This document shows positions 43,935 to 53,866 of a stretch of 64,000 nucleotides of DNA, piece after piece. Source of the stretch: Bacteroidota bacterium. Its GTDB lineage: Bacteria > Bacteroidota > Bacteroidia > Bacteroidales > Dysgonomonadaceae. The position numbers and the translations under genes were made by a program. The notes under the pieces are model-generated. The model was not told the origin of the DNA, did no database searches, and saw nothing but the letters and a program-made list of their open reading frames with translations. The stretch is taken from assembly GCA_023388315.1 (NCBI GenBank), contig JAEWGM010000030.1:7031-71030 (forward strand), in the 5' to 3' direction. Position 1 is the first letter of the stretch, and each line of letters opens with the position of its first letter.

Positions 43935-43983
43935 TTTTATTTGGGTTTTATTGTTTATTAAAGTCGTTTTATGAAAAAATTAT

Positions 43984-44871
43984 TTACTGATATACAAAGT
44001 AATGCAGCCAGTTTGTGAATAAAAGGTTTGCGTGACTTCTCCACAAAACAAGTGGCTCATTGTTGGGGTCGTTATCGCGATAATAGTTTATGGGGACACC
44101 CACATTTTGCATTCCTTTTTGCTTATCCCGAACGTATTCATCGTGCAGGGTGCGCGGCGCATATTCCGAATGTCCGGTTACATAGAATTCACGATGTGTA
44201 CGCGACGCCACAATGTAAACACCCGCTTCTTCCGATTCCGAAAGGATGGCAAGATCGGGATGTTGCAATATTTCGTTGGCATACACCGTTGTGTGACGGC
44301 TGTGCGGGGCGTAAAACTCATCGTCGAAGCCACGGAAAAGCGGATGCGATTTTTCATTTGCCGTATGTTTGAACACACCGAATACTTTCTTGTCCAACGC
44401 GTATTTTTGTACGCCGTGGAAATGAAATAGCGCTGCTTGCGCCCCCCAACATATGTAAAATGTGGAGGTTACATTGGTGCGCGACCAATCTAAAATCTGT
44501 TTCAATTCTTCCCAATAAGTTACTTCTTCAAAGGGAAGCATTTCCACAGGCGCGCCGGTAACGATGAAGCCATCGTAACGGTTGTTTTTAACGTGAGAAA
44601 AGGTGGTGTAAAACTTTCGGATGTGCTCAATGGGCGTATTTTTGGGCGTGTGGGTTTCCATTGCCATAAATTCAACGTCAATTTCCAGCGGCGATGTGGA
44701 AATCAGCCTAAGTATGTCCGCTTCGGTGGTAATTTTTATCGGCATCAAATTAAGTACAAGCACCTTCAATGGCTGCTTGTGAGAAATGGGACGCAACTTA
44801 TCTTCCACGAAAATATTTTCGCGTCTCAACAGGTCAATTGCAGGAAAATTATGTGGTAAATTTAGGAGCAT
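43984..44871 (-). CDS. metA: Homoserine O-acyltransferase (MetA), probable acetyltransferase
   Basis: 295 residues. The catalytic Cys (about 141) is in FYICWGAQAALFHFHG, with APHSRHTTV and VTGHSEYA supplying His and Glu. In the substrate loop the family reads TGAPVEMLPFEEV: the residue aligning with E. coli Gly111 appears to be Glu, which in characterised members is associated with acetyl-CoA rather than succinyl-CoA use. It starts methionine synthesis from homoserine. The 18-base gap after pyrI suggests shared transcription. Confidence 0.92.
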   Translation of the reverse strand: MLLNLPHNFPAIDLLRRENIFVEDKLRPISHKQPLKVLVLNLMPIKITTEADILRLISTSPLEIDVEFMAMETHTPKNTPIEHIRKFYTTFSHVKNNRYDGFIVTGAPVEMLPFEEVTYWEELKQILDWSRTNVTSTFYICWGAQAALFHFHGVQKYALDKKVFGVFKHTANEKSHPLFRGFDDEFYAPHSRHTTVYANEILQHPDLAILSESEEAGVYIVASRTHREFYVTGHSEYAPRTLHDEYVRDKQKGMQNVGVPINYYRDNDPNNEPLVLWRSHANLLFTNWLHYFVYQ

Positions 44872-44889
44872 ATGGGCAAAGGGGCGTGG

Positions 44890-45342
44890 TTATTTCAGAA
44901 CAATTTCTTCTTTACTGATTTTTAAATCGCAATAATGGCATTGCAGCACCACTTTTTCTTTGTCAACCACTTCAAAGCGGGTTTTCATCGGCTCGTTATT
45001 GGTGATGCATTTGGGGTTGTTGCACTTTACAATTTCGATGATTTCGTCGGGAAGCGTTACCTTTTTCTTTTCGATAACTTCGTAATCCCTTATAATATTC
45101 AACTTCACGCTGGGTGCAACCAACGCGATGCGGTTTATTTCATCTCCCTCAAAAAATTTATCGGAAACTTTAATGATTCCCTTTTCGCCCATTTTGCCGC
45201 TTCTCAGGTTATTGCCAATGGTGATTCGGTTATTGAGCTTTTCTAATTGAAGCAACGTGACCACTTTAAACAATTCCTTTGTGGGAATGTGGTCGATGGC
45301 TGTTCCGTTTTTTAGTGCTGCTACTTGTAGTTCTTTTCCCAT
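44890..45342 (-). CDS. pyrI: Aspartate carbamoyltransferase regulatory subunit
   Basis: 150 residues from the ATG at 45342, beginning [20 protein letters not shown], the N-terminal nucleotide-binding block. The C-terminal zinc-binding domain has [10 protein letters not shown] and [10 protein letters not shown], the four Cys that hold Zn and contact PyrB. It makes the pyrimidine pathway enzyme sensitive to CTP and ATP. The in-frame ATG at 45375 would overlap pyrB; 45342 is preferred. Confidence 0.95.
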   Translation of the reverse strand: MGKELQVAALKNGTAIDHIPTKELFKVVTLLQLEKLNNRITIGNNLRSGKMGEKGIIKVSDKFFEGDEINRIALVAPSVKLNIIRDYEVIEKKKVTLPDEIIEIVKCNNPKCITNNEPMKTRFEVVDKEKVVLQCHYCDLKISKEEIVLK

Positions 45343-45364
45343 AATCTTTTTTATTAACCTTTTA

Positions 45365-46279
45365 TTAACTCTCAATTCCCATTAAGTCGCAAATAATTGC
45401 CTGGCGTGTGAAGAGCCCGTTCTCGGCTTGCTGAAAATAATATGCTTTGGGGTTGTCGTCAACATCCTGATTTATCTCTTTTACACGCGGAAGCGGATGC
45501 AAGACTTTCAAATTATCTTTTGAATTTTTCAACATTTTGTTGTGCAAGATATACACGTTTTTCACTTTTTCGTACTCCATTAAATCGGTAAAACGTTCAC
45601 GTTGTACGCGGGTCATATAGAGGATATCGGCAGAGTCGATGGCTTCGGTAGAAAAATCGGTATATTCTTTATAAGGGATGTTTAGTTTATCGCAAAACAG
45701 TTTATATTTTTCAGGAATTCTCAGTTCTTCGGGCGCCACAAAGTTAAACGAAGGGTTAAAATGCGACATCCCCTGAATGAGCGAGTGCACCGCGCGGCCA
45801 TATTTCAAATCGCCCACAATGGTAATGGTGAGGTTTTCTAGCGTGCCTTGCGTTTCGTAAATAGTGAACAAGTCCAGCATTGTTTGCGTGGGGTGTTGGT
45901 TTGAACCATCGCCGGCATTGATGATGGGCACGGGCGAAACCTCCGACGCGTAACGCGCCGATCCTTCCAAATGATGCCGCATAATGATGATATCAGCATA
46001 ATTTCCCACCATAATAATGGTGTCTTTCAGCGATTCTCCTTTGGCGGAACTGCTGGTTGCCGCATCCGAAAAGCCCACAATTCTTCCCCTGAGCCGGTTT
46101 ACGGCTGTTTCAAAACTCAAACGCGTGCGCGTACTGGGTTCAAAAAACAGGGTGGCGCATACTTTGCCTTGCAGCAAGTCGCGGTTGGGATTGGCTTTGA
46201 ATGCCGTGGCATTTTTTAAGATTCGCAAAATGTCATCTTTGCCGTAATCGGTAATGTTTACTAAACTTTTGGGCTTCAT
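45365..46279 (-). CDS. pyrB: Aspartate carbamoyltransferase catalytic subunit
   Basis: 304 residues. [15 protein letters not shown] is the carbamoyl phosphate loop, [10 protein letters not shown] supplies the conserved Lys of the 80s loop, and [11 protein letters not shown] and HPLPRVKEI complete the active site. It makes carbamoyl-aspartate in pyrimidine synthesis. pyrI follows on the same strand with a 22-base gap, as in enteric bacteria. Confidence 0.97.
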   Translation of the reverse strand: MKPKSLVNITDYGKDDILRILKNATAFKANPNRDLLQGKVCATLFFEPSTRTRLSFETAVNRLRGRIVGFSDAATSSSAKGESLKDTIIMVGNYADIIIMRHHLEGSARYASEVSPVPIINAGDGSNQHPTQTMLDLFTIYETQGTLENLTITIVGDLKYGRAVHSLIQGMSHFNPSFNFVAPEELRIPEKYKLFCDKLNIPYKEYTDFSTEAIDSADILYMTRVQRERFTDLMEYEKVKNVYILHNKMLKNSKDNLKVLHPLPRVKEINQDVDDNPKAYYFQQAENGLFTRQAIICDLMGIES

Positions 46280-46400
46280 AAGGAATGAACAATCTGATGT
46301 TATCCTGCAAAAATAACTAAAATTGAAGTAATAAGTGTATGAAGAGGAACTTTATTTGTTATTGAATAACCATATGGTTCAATCACAATTAATTAACAGC

Positions 46401-46447
46401 AAAAAAGAATTCAACACTCGCAAGCTTATTGCTTAGGAGTGTTGAAT
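46401..46447 (-). terminator. Intrinsic terminator after the M48 peptidase gene
   Basis: An 11-bp perfect stem (ATTCAACACTC / GAGTGTTGAAT) with an inner AAGC/GCTT pairing; read on the minus strand it is followed by six T. Confidence 0.75.
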
Positions 46448-46479
46448 CATCGTGAGTTATGAAAAGAATAGCTTTGCTG

Positions 46480-47388
46480 TTAGAACGACCACTCTTCCGA
46501 CGTTTTGGCACCTTTTGTGTTTACCGGAACCGAAGTTTTTGTTTTAATTTTTGAGGTGGTGGTGTTTTGCACGCCACTTCCTTTATAATGCTGCATTACT
46601 CTTGGCATAATGTTTTGAATTTGCGCGATGCGGTTGGCATCGGTAGGGTGGGTGCTCAAAAATTCGGGCGGCCTTCCGCCTTGTGAACTCTGCGCCATTC
46701 TTGTCCAGAATGGAACAGCTGTTTGTGGATTGTAGCCGGCCATAGCCATAAAGATAAGGCCAAGTTCATCGGCTTCGTACTCCTGTTTGCGAGCGTAAGG
46801 CAACATCACACCCAATTGCGCGCCAAGGCCGAATACTTGTTGGCCCAATTGTGCGCCAACGGAGCTGCCTAGCAATCCGCCGGCAACGGCACCGCCATAT
46901 TGTGCCAACATTTGTTGGCTGATGCGCTCTACCGAGTGTTTTGCCACCACGTGCGCTATTTCGTGGCCAACCACCACGGCCAACGCTTCTTCGGATTGGG
47001 TAACGGGCAGCAGCCCTTCAAAAATTACAATTTTTCCGCCCGGCATAGCGAAAGCGTTAACGCTCTTGTCGTTCACGAGATTAAACTCCCAAGCATATTT
47101 TTGCAATTCCTGTTCGTAGCCGTTGTTTTTGAGAAATGTTTCAACGGCATTCGCAATGCGTGTTCCCACTTGCTGCACCATTTGCGCGTTGGCAGTATTC
47201 CTCACCACGGGTGCTTGGCTTATAAATGCCTGATATTGTTGTAGGCTGAGAGCAATCACCTGCTCGTCCGATACAAGTTGAAGCTGTCTTCTACCCGTAA
47301 GCGGAACGCTTCCGCAAGAATAGAAAAACAGTCCAATAAAAAGAACGATAAAGGAGAATTTCATCGTTTTGGATGTACTTTTCTTCAT
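46480..47388 (-). CDS. M48-family metallopeptidase lipoprotein
   Basis: 302 residues from the ATG at 47388. A lipobox (VLFIGLFFYSC) is followed by the M48 body with VVVGHEIAHVVAKHSVER (zinc HExxH) and RKQEYEADELGLIFMA, whose Glu is the third zinc ligand; STHPTDANRIAQI closes the domain. It is likely an outer-membrane-facing protease of protein quality control, like BepA/LoiP. The in-frame ATG at 47472 would put extra non-signal sequence ahead of the lipobox. Confidence 0.9.
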   Translation of the reverse strand: MKKSTSKTMKFSFIVLFIGLFFYSCGSVPLTGRRQLQLVSDEQVIALSLQQYQAFISQAPVVRNTANAQMVQQVGTRIANAVETFLKNNGYEQELQKYAWEFNLVNDKSVNAFAMPGGKIVIFEGLLPVTQSEEALAVVVGHEIAHVVAKHSVERISQQMLAQYGGAVAGGLLGSSVGAQLGQQVFGLGAQLGVMLPYARKQEYEADELGLIFMAMAGYNPQTAVPFWTRMAQSSQGGRPPEFLSTHPTDANRIAQIQNIMPRVMQHYKGSGVQNTTTSKIKTKTSVPVNTKGAKTSEEWSF

Positions 47389-47643
47389 AGTCAGTTTTGT
47401 TTTGATTAGTGAAATAAAATAATAAAAAAGTGTATTTTTTGCCTTATGGCTTTTAAAATTTTCCTTACTCATGTATTAAACAGTTTTTTAAGAAAGTAGT
47501 TTAAAATTGGTGTACTTTTTTTGATTGCAGGCCAAAACGCTGTTTGCACACGGCAAATAGCCAATGGCATGGTAATTGAATATGCCGCTGTTTTTGCCGA
47601 TACAATCCGCAAAAAGTTTTTTGCAAATCCGTGCAAAAATCGC

Positions 47644-47651
47644 TATCTTTG
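47644..47651 (+). promoter_or_regulatory. -7 box upstream of the topoisomerase A-subunit gene
   Basis: TATCTTTG, exact TAnnTTTG match, 93 bases before the ATG at 47745. Confidence 0.45.
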
Positions 47652-47744
47652 GAAAATTTTTCAGCAGAACACCAAAGGGAAACAAAACCATTAGTCTACC
47701 GAGTAAAGTGACGCGCTTTATGTTTATTCATATAATGTGACTGT

Positions 47745-50426
47745 ATGTCTCCTAAGAAAACAAACGACAACGATTTTAAAAAAGAAGATACATTTGAAGA
47801 GGAGGAAGTAACCAAAAATGCTTCTTCTTCAAAAATACCTGTGAAGTTGGGCGACGATACCACGCTCAATCTCTCTAAAATGTACCAGAATTGGTTTCTG
47901 GACTACGCTTCCTATGTGATTTTGGAACGTGCCGTTCCGCATATATCCGATGGCTTGAAACCCGTGCAACGCCGCATTTTGCACGCCATGAAGCGCATGG
48001 ATGATGGGCGATACAACAAAGTAGCCAACATCATCGGAACCACTATGCAATTTCACCCGCACGGCGACGCTTCCATTGGCGACGCGTTGGTGCAACTGGG
48101 GCAAAAAGATTTATTAGTCGATTGTCAAGGAAACTGGGGGAACATCCTCACAGGCGACGGCGCCGCGGCGCCCCGATACATTGAAGCGCGTCTCTCGAAA
48201 TTCGCGCTGGAGGTGTTATTCAATGCCAAAACAACCGAGTGGAAGCCATCTTATGACGGGCGCAACAAAGAACCCATCACCCTGCCCGCCAAGTTCCCTC
48301 TGCTTTTGGCGCAAGGCGCCGAAGGTATCGCCGTGGGGCTTTCCTCAAAAATACTTCCGCATAACTTCAATGAGTTGTGCGACGCGGCCGTGGCGTATCT
48401 GCAAGAAAAGGAATTTACGCTTTATCCCGATTTTCAAACCGGTGGTTACATCGATGTGGAGAGATACAACGATGGCGAACGAGGCGGTTCCGTGAAAGTG
48501 AGGGCAACCATTACCAAACTCGACAACAAAACCCTTATCATCAAAGACATCCCATTCGGCAGAACCACGGCAAGCGTGGTGGAGTCTATTCTGAAAGCCA
48601 ACGAGAAAGGGAAAATAAAAATCAGAAAAGTTGACGATATCACCGCGCAAAACGTGGAGATTCAGGTGCAATTGGCATCGGGTGTGTCGTCCGACAAAAC
48701 CATCGACGCGCTTTACGCCTTCACCGATTGCGAAATAAGCATCTCGCCCAACTGTTGCGTTATCGATAACGACAAACCTTACTTCCTGGGCGTGAGCGAT
48801 GTGCTGCGCACGTCGGTGGATAACACCAAAAACCACCTGCGCTTGGAGCTTGAAATAGACCGAAGCGAAAAACAAGAAGCGTTACTGTTCGCGTCGCTTG
48901 AAAAAATATTCATTGAAGAGCGCATCTACAAAGACAAAGAGTTTGAGAACGCCAAAAATATGGATGTGGCTGTGGCGCACGTTGACAAACGCCTTGAGCC
49001 CTACAAACCGCAATTTATTCGCGAAATTACCCGCGATGATATCCTGCGCCTGATGGAAATTAAAATGGCGCGCATTCTCAAATTTAATTCCGATAAATCG
49101 GAAGAACTCATCGCCAAGCTCAAAGAAGAAATTGAAGAAATCAACCACCATTTGAATAATCTCATCGATTATACCATTTCGTGGTACCTGATGTTGAAAG
49201 AAAAATACGGCAAAAACTTCCCTCGCAAAACGGAAATTCGCAGTTTTGAAAACATTGAGGCGGTAAAAGTGGCCGAGGCGAACGAAAAACTCTACATCAA
49301 CCGCGAAGAAGGCTTCATCGGAACGGGAATGAAAAAAGACGAGTTCGTGTGCAATTGTTCCGATATTGACGACATCATCGTTTTCTTCAAAGACGGGAAA
49401 TACAAGGTAGTGAAAGTGAGCGATAAAATGTTTGTGGGCAAAGGCATTCTATATGCCAACGTATTCAAAAAGAACGACAAACGCACTATCTACAACGTGA
49501 TATATCGCCACGGAAGAACCTCGCCACACTACATTAAACGGTTTTCCGTAACCGGCGTTACGCGCGACAAAGAATACGACGTAACCCGGGGCAAAGCCGG
49601 TTCGCGCATCGCCTATTTTAGCGCCAACCCCAACGGCGAGGCCGAAACCGTAAAAGTAATACTGAAACCCAAACCGCGAATGCGCATTTTGCAGTTCGAA
49701 AAAGATTTTAGCGAAGTGGATATCCGAGGCAAGCAGGCAATGGGAAATATTTTAACCAAAGCCGAAGTGCACCGCATTCAATTGAAGCAGAAAGGTGTTT
49801 CCACATTGGGTGGAAGAAAAGTGTGGTACGACCCCGATGTATTCCGTTTGAATTATGACGGAGACGGAAAATACTTGGGCGAATTTCAAGGCGAAGACCA
49901 AATTTTGGTCATTTCAAAAAGCGGAAATTTCTACGTTTCCAATTTCGATTTAAGCAATCACTTTCCTTCCGATTTGCTTCATATTGAGAAGTTTGATGAG
50001 CACAAAGTGTGGTCTGCCGCGCTGTTCGATGCCGACCAAGGTTACGCTTATCTCAAGCGTTTCACGTTTGAACCATCGGAACGCGTGCTGAATTTTATGG
50101 GTGAAAATCCCGATTCGCGGTTGTTTTTAATCACCGACCAGGTTTATCCCAGAGTAAAAGCCATTTTTGGCGGCGGCGACGACTTCCGCGAGCCGTTGGA
50201 AGTGGATGTGGAAGAGTTTATCGGCGTAAAAAGCTATCGTGCCAAAGGCAAACGCATCTCCAATTACGAAGTGAAAACGGTGGAAGAATTGGAGCCAACC
50301 CGTTTCCCCGATCCGGAGCCGGAAAAAGAGGAAACCATGAAGGTGGATATCGAAGACGATGATGAGGAAATGTCCGATTCCGATTTATTAGACGAAATAA
50401 CCGGCCAAATGAAACTGTTCGATTAA
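47745..50426 (+). CDS. Type IIA topoisomerase subunit A (ParC/GyrA-like)
   Basis: 893 residues. The A-subunit breakage domain has GLKPVQRRILHAM, the phosphotyrosyl region GDAAAPRYIEARLSKFA with the active Tyr, GGYIDV... and the tower domain near residues 360-480 with coiled-coil IAKLKEEIEEINHHLNNLI. The C-terminal half has beta-pinwheel-like repeats and an acidic tail (EDDDEEMSDSDLL). The missing GyrA-box leaves ParC more likely than GyrA, but the exact subunit is uncertain. No B-subunit gene is nearby. Cytoplasmic; relaxes or decatenates DNA with ATP. Confidence 0.9.
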   Translation: MSPKKTNDNDFKKEDTFEEEEVTKNASSSKIPVKLGDDTTLNLSKMYQNWFLDYASYVILERAVPHISDGLKPVQRRILHAMKRMDDGRYNKVANIIGTTMQFHPHGDASIGDALVQLGQKDLLVDCQGNWGNILTGDGAAAPRYIEARLSKFALEVLFNAKTTEWKPSYDGRNKEPITLPAKFPLLLAQGAEGIAVGLSSKILPHNFNELCDAAVAYLQEKEFTLYPDFQTGGYIDVERYNDGERGGSVKVRATITKLDNKTLIIKDIPFGRTTASVVESILKANEKGKIKIRKVDDITAQNVEIQVQLASGVSSDKTIDALYAFTDCEISISPNCCVIDNDKPYFLGVSDVLRTSVDNTKNHLRLELEIDRSEKQEALLFASLEKIFIEERIYKDKEFENAKNMDVAVAHVDKRLEPYKPQFIREITRDDILRLMEIKMARILKFNSDKSEELIAKLKEEIEEINHHLNNLIDYTISWYLMLKEKYGKNFPRKTEIRSFENIEAVKVAEANEKLYINREEGFIGTGMKKDEFVCNCSDIDDIIVFFKDGKYKVVKVSDKMFVGKGILYANVFKKNDKRTIYNVIYRHGRTSPHYIKRFSVTGVTRDKEYDVTRGKAGSRIAYFSANPNGEAETVKVILKPKPRMRILQFEKDFSEVDIRGKQAMGNILTKAEVHRIQLKQKGVSTLGGRKVWYDPDVFRLNYDGDGKYLGEFQGEDQILVISKSGNFYVSNFDLSNHFPSDLLHIEKFDEHKVWSAALFDADQGYAYLKRFTFEPSERVLNFMGENPDSRLFLITDQVYPRVKAIFGGGDDFREPLEVDVEEFIGVKSYRAKGKRISNYEVKTVEELEPTRFPDPEPEKEETMKVDIEDDDEEMSDSDLLDEITGQMKLFD

Positions 50427-50436
50427 GAAACTGCCG

Positions 50437-51282
50437 ATGACTAAAAGAATTCCCATATTTTCGGCGCTATGGCTTTGTTGCATAAGCATTGTTTTTTCGC
50501 AACAAAGCATTGAGCCCACGGCAATGAAGCCCGCGAACCAAGCAACGCTCTTTGGAATTGGAAAATCTTATTTATACGACTCCTATCTGTCGCCTCTGAC
50601 ATACGATGGATTGGCTCTTTCGTTAATGCACGAAAGAATGAACAGAACCTCACTTTTCAACGAAAAACTCTTAAGTCAACAGCAATTTCACATACAAATT
50701 GGCATCACGAAAAACCCAACGGCATCTGCCTCAGAATATTACGGAAACCTTTATTATCATTTTCTCGGTTTATACCCCATTGTGCAAACACAAAACTTTC
50801 GCTTGTTAGGTGGAGGTGGGGCCGAAGCCGCTTTGGGCGGAATTTACAATGCGCGCAACTCCAATAACCCGGGGTCGCTCAAAACTTCTGTGGATTTAAA
50901 CGCTGCCGCAATGGCAACGTATAATTGGCGTATTTTCACCTTTCGTTGGCAACTGACCACCCCGTTGGTAGGCGCGTTTTTCAGCCCCGAATACGGCCAT
51001 TCTTATTACGAAATTTTTACGCTGGGCAACAACAAAGGCACCGTTCATTTCGGTTCGCTTCACAATCGGTTGGCGTTGCGAAACTACTTCACGGTGGATA
51101 TTCCCATTAAAAAAGTAACGCTGCGCACCGGATATTTGGGCAACTATTACCGAACCAACGTAAACGAATTAACAACAAAAATAAGGTCGCACCAGTTTAT
51201 GGTGGGATTTGCAGTGGAGTCACTCAACTTTGGTGGAGAAAATGCGCGTAGAAGTAAGTGGCTCAACAGTGTATATTATTAA
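50437..51282 (+). CDS. Secreted outer-membrane-type protein (DUF3316-like), unknown function
   Basis: 281 residues with a signal peptide (IFSALWLCCISIVFSQ). The mature sequence alternates aromatic residues and short turns, e.g. LYYHFLGLYPIVQTQNFRLLGGGGAEAALG, suggesting a small beta-barrel or outer-membrane-attached protein. It resembles the DUF3316 family of Bacteroidota, without certainty. It lies 10 bases after the topoisomerase stop and 12 before the PLP enzyme, so these three may be co-transcribed. Confidence 0.55.
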   Translation: MTKRIPIFSALWLCCISIVFSQQSIEPTAMKPANQATLFGIGKSYLYDSYLSPLTYDGLALSLMHERMNRTSLFNEKLLSQQQFHIQIGITKNPTASASEYYGNLYYHFLGLYPIVQTQNFRLLGGGGAEAALGGIYNARNSNNPGSLKTSVDLNAAAMATYNWRIFTFRWQLTTPLVGAFFSPEYGHSYYEIFTLGNNKGTVHFGSLHNRLALRNYFTVDIPIKKVTLRTGYLGNYYRTNVNELTTKIRSHQFMVGFAVESLNFGGENARRSKWLNSVYY

Positions 51283-51294
51283 AAAAGTAACTTT

Positions 51295-52467
51295 ATGAAA
51301 TACAATTTTGACGAAATCATAGACCGCAAAGGCACCGATAGTGTGAAGCTGGAGAAACTGGAAGCCCTGTTTGGGCGCGATGATTTATTGCCGCTTTGGG
51401 TGGCCGATATGGATTTTCTTTCGCCTCCTGCAATCATCAACGCGTTGAAAAAGAGGGTAGAACACGGAGTTTTTGGCTATACAGTTGGCTCCGACGCTTA
51501 TTTCGACTCCATTATTAACTGGCTGGACAGACGGCACAATTGGCACGTAAAAAAAGAGCATATCTCATTTGTGCCGGGCATTGTGAAAGGAATTGCGTTT
51601 GTGCTGGACGCTTTAACCGAAAAAGGAGACAAAGTGATTATCCAACCGCCGGTGTATCATCCTTTTAAAATGGTAACCCAATCGTTGGGCCGCATTGTGT
51701 TGAACAACCCGCTTATACTGGAAGACGGGCAATACAAAATGGATTTTGAGGGATTAAAAAATATTGTGGACAAAAACGATTGCAAGGTGCTTATCTTGTG
51801 CAATCCGCATAATCCCGGCGGAAGGGTTTGGTCGCCCGAAGAGTTAACGGAGTTGGCCGAGATATGTTACCATAAAAACATTTTGGTTATTTCGGATGAA
51901 ATTCACAGCGATATGGCGTTGCCCGGCTACAAGCACACGCCCTTTGCTTCCGTTTCTCACAAAGCCGAAGATATCAGCATCACGCTTATGGCGCCCAGCA
52001 AAACGTTTAATATCGCGGGCATTGTAAGTTCTTTCGCCGTGGTTCCCAACGACGCGCTTCGTGGAGAATTCTTTAGTTTTCTGGAACCACGAGAACTTTC
52101 ACAAGGAACGCTTTTTGCCTATACCGCCACACAAGCCGCCTACGAAGAGTGCGACGATTGGCTAGACGAAATGATTGAGTACGTGAATGGAAACGTTCTT
52201 TTTGTAAACCAATACTTACAAGAGAATATCCCTCAAATAAAAGCCGTTATGCCGCAAGCATCGTTTCTCGTTTGGCTGGATTGCAGAGAACTTAACTTGT
52301 CTCAACGAGAGTTGATGAAACTCTTTGTCCACGACGCGCATTTGGCGCTCAACGACGGCACCATTTTCGGCAGAGAAGGCGAAGGTTTTATGCGTCTCAA
52401 TGTAGGTACGGCGCGTTCCGTCATCGAAAAAGCTCTTAATAATCTGAAAAATGCACTTCAAGCATAA
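51295..52467 (+). CDS. PatB/MalY-type PLP-dependent beta-lyase
   Basis: 390 residues, fold type I. PLWVADMDFLSPPAII is the N-terminal block of the PatB/MalY family; CNPHNPGGRVW and VISDEIHSDMALPG bind the cofactor phosphate and pyridine ring; MAPSKTFNIAGI carries the Schiff-base Lys. PatB-type enzymes cleave cystathionine or cysteine conjugates, giving homocysteine or thiols. In a genome with metA and ahcY it could serve methionine/cysteine metabolism, which is inference. Confidence 0.92.
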   Translation: MKYNFDEIIDRKGTDSVKLEKLEALFGRDDLLPLWVADMDFLSPPAIINALKKRVEHGVFGYTVGSDAYFDSIINWLDRRHNWHVKKEHISFVPGIVKGIAFVLDALTEKGDKVIIQPPVYHPFKMVTQSLGRIVLNNPLILEDGQYKMDFEGLKNIVDKNDCKVLILCNPHNPGGRVWSPEELTELAEICYHKNILVISDEIHSDMALPGYKHTPFASVSHKAEDISITLMAPSKTFNIAGIVSSFAVVPNDALRGEFFSFLEPRELSQGTLFAYTATQAAYEECDDWLDEMIEYVNGNVLFVNQYLQENIPQIKAVMPQASFLVWLDCRELNLSQRELMKLFVHDAHLALNDGTIFGREGEGFMRLNVGTARSVIEKALNNLKNALQA

Positions 52468-52547
52468 ACACTTAGCGCGGTTAGGTTGTTATAAGCAATT
52501 CACCGCGTTTTAAAAATAAATTTCAATCACTGTAAAAGTAAAAACAA

Positions 52548-53126
52548 ATGAAAATTTCTGAGAATAAATATGTTACGCTCGCTTACGATTTAAATGTGGG
52601 TGAAGGCGATGAACGAGAATTAATGGAGCAGGCAACTACCGAAAATCCGTTGGAATTTATCTTCGGCACCAATTCTATGCTGGAAGCTTTTGAAGAGCAG
52701 TTAAATGGGTTGTCTGAATCGGATAAGTTTTCGTTTTCGCTTACTCCGGAACAAGCATATGGCGACTACGACGAGGAGAAAATTGTAGAACTCCCGAAAA
52801 ATATTTTTGAAGTAGATGGAAAAATAGATAGCAACTTGCTCATCGAGGGAAACACCATTCCCATGATGGATTCATCGGGAAACCGATTGATGGGCGCCGT
52901 GGTTGATATTAACGAAAGCACCGTTACGATGGATTTCAACCACCCATTAGCAGGAGAAACCATGCATTTCGATGGCACGGTGTTGGGCGTTCGCGAGGCA
53001 TCGGCCGAGGAAATTGCCGCGCTCTTCTCAGGTGGTGGTGGCTGTAGCGGCTGCTCTTCCGATGACTGTGGCTCCGGTTGCGGATGCTCATCGGGTGGCG
53101 ATTGCGGCCCGGGATGTAATTGCTAA
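52548..53126 (+). CDS. FKBP-type peptidyl-prolyl isomerase, SlyD-like with Cys-rich tail
   Basis: 192 residues. The first ~150 carry the FKBP/SlyD pattern: VTLAYDLNVGEGDERELMEQA, GTNSMLEAFEEQLNGLSESDKFSFSLTPEQAYGDYDEE, and the inserted chaperone flap near residues 75-125 with DFNHPLAGETMHFDG. The tail after about residue 163 is Gly/Ser and Cys rich (about ten Cys), as in SlyD, and probably binds Ni or other metals. It would speed Pro isomerisation in folding; cytoplasmic. Confidence 0.9.
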   Translation: MKISENKYVTLAYDLNVGEGDERELMEQATTENPLEFIFGTNSMLEAFEEQLNGLSESDKFSFSLTPEQAYGDYDEEKIVELPKNIFEVDGKIDSNLLIEGNTIPMMDSSGNRLMGAVVDINESTVTMDFNHPLAGETMHFDGTVLGVREASAEEIAALFSGGGGCSGCSSDDCGSGCGCSSGGDCGPGCNC

Positions 53127-53146
53127 CCCATCGAAAAAAAACAATT

Positions 53147-53229
53147 AACAGGCTGTATTAAAAGCAACAACACGCATCGGTTTGTCCTGGGGTGACGAAC
53201 AAATAGCGCTGCTTTTAATACAGCCTGTT
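53147..53229. repeat. 20-bp perfect inverted repeat with a structured spacer
   Basis: AACAGGCTGTATTAAAAGCA (53147-53166) matches the reverse complement of 53210-53229 perfectly; the 43-base spacer holds a smaller stem (GTTTGTC / GACGAAC). A T-run follows on the plus side, so it may end transcription of the SlyD-like gene, or it may be a small mobile palindrome. Confidence 0.75.
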
Positions 53230-53252
53230 TTCATTATAACTTCGTTTTGCTT

Positions 53253-53768
53253 ATGACGTTTCTCATTCGAATAACCAACTTGATAGATTTGCCGGTTGTG
53301 ATGCAAATATATGAAGCCGCGCGCCAATTTATGCAAGCCACAGGAAATAAAACGCAATGGGGAAGCAGCTACCCGTCAGAAGCGTTTATAGTGCAGGAAA
53401 TAGAGGCCGGGCACAGTTTTGTTTGTGAAAACACAGACGGAGAGATTGTGGGCACATTTTGTTTTATCGTGGGTGAAGACGAAACCTACAAAACCATTTA
53501 TCACGGCAGTTGGTTAAACAACGCGCCTTACGGAACGCTGCATCGGATAGCTTCATCGGGGAAGGTAAAAGGCCTTGGCAAAGCCATTTTAGATTGGTGT
53601 TTTCTTCAATATCCAAGCATTCGCGTAGATACGCACAGAAACAATAAAGTAATGCAAACGATATTGAAGCAATATGGTTTTCAGTATTGTGGCATCATTT
53701 ATCTTTCCGATGGCTCCGAAAGATTAGCCTATCAAAAAGTAGCGAAAAAGGCACGTTTGGGCTACTAA
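53253..53768 (+). CDS. GNAT-family N-acetyltransferase
   Basis: 171 residues from the ATG at 53253. The RimI-like GNAT pattern is visible: FLIRITNLIDLPVVMQIYEAAR, a central VGTFCFIVGED strand and the acetyl-CoA pyrophosphate loop region in KVKGLGKAILDWCF, then HRNNKVMQTILKQYGFQYCGI. It acetylates an amine in the cytoplasm, substrate unknown. The in-frame TTG at 53247 adds only two residues. Confidence 0.85.
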   Translation: MTFLIRITNLIDLPVVMQIYEAARQFMQATGNKTQWGSSYPSEAFIVQEIEAGHSFVCENTDGEIVGTFCFIVGEDETYKTIYHGSWLNNAPYGTLHRIASSGKVKGLGKAILDWCFLQYPSIRVDTHRNNKVMQTILKQYGFQYCGIIYLSDGSERLAYQKVAKKARLGY

Positions 53769-53866
53769 ATTTTTAAAATCAATGAACTTTTTTAAACATA
53801 ATTCTGTTTATAGAGTGTTTAAGAAACAGAAATCAAAAAGTTATATTATTTTTAAAAAGAGAAATT

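Noticed and set aside
47488..47691. 67-residue minus-strand frame upstream of the topoisomerase gene
   Set aside because: It overlaps the promoter of the topoisomerase gene, has no protein-like composition and no start-site support, so I leave it out as chance.
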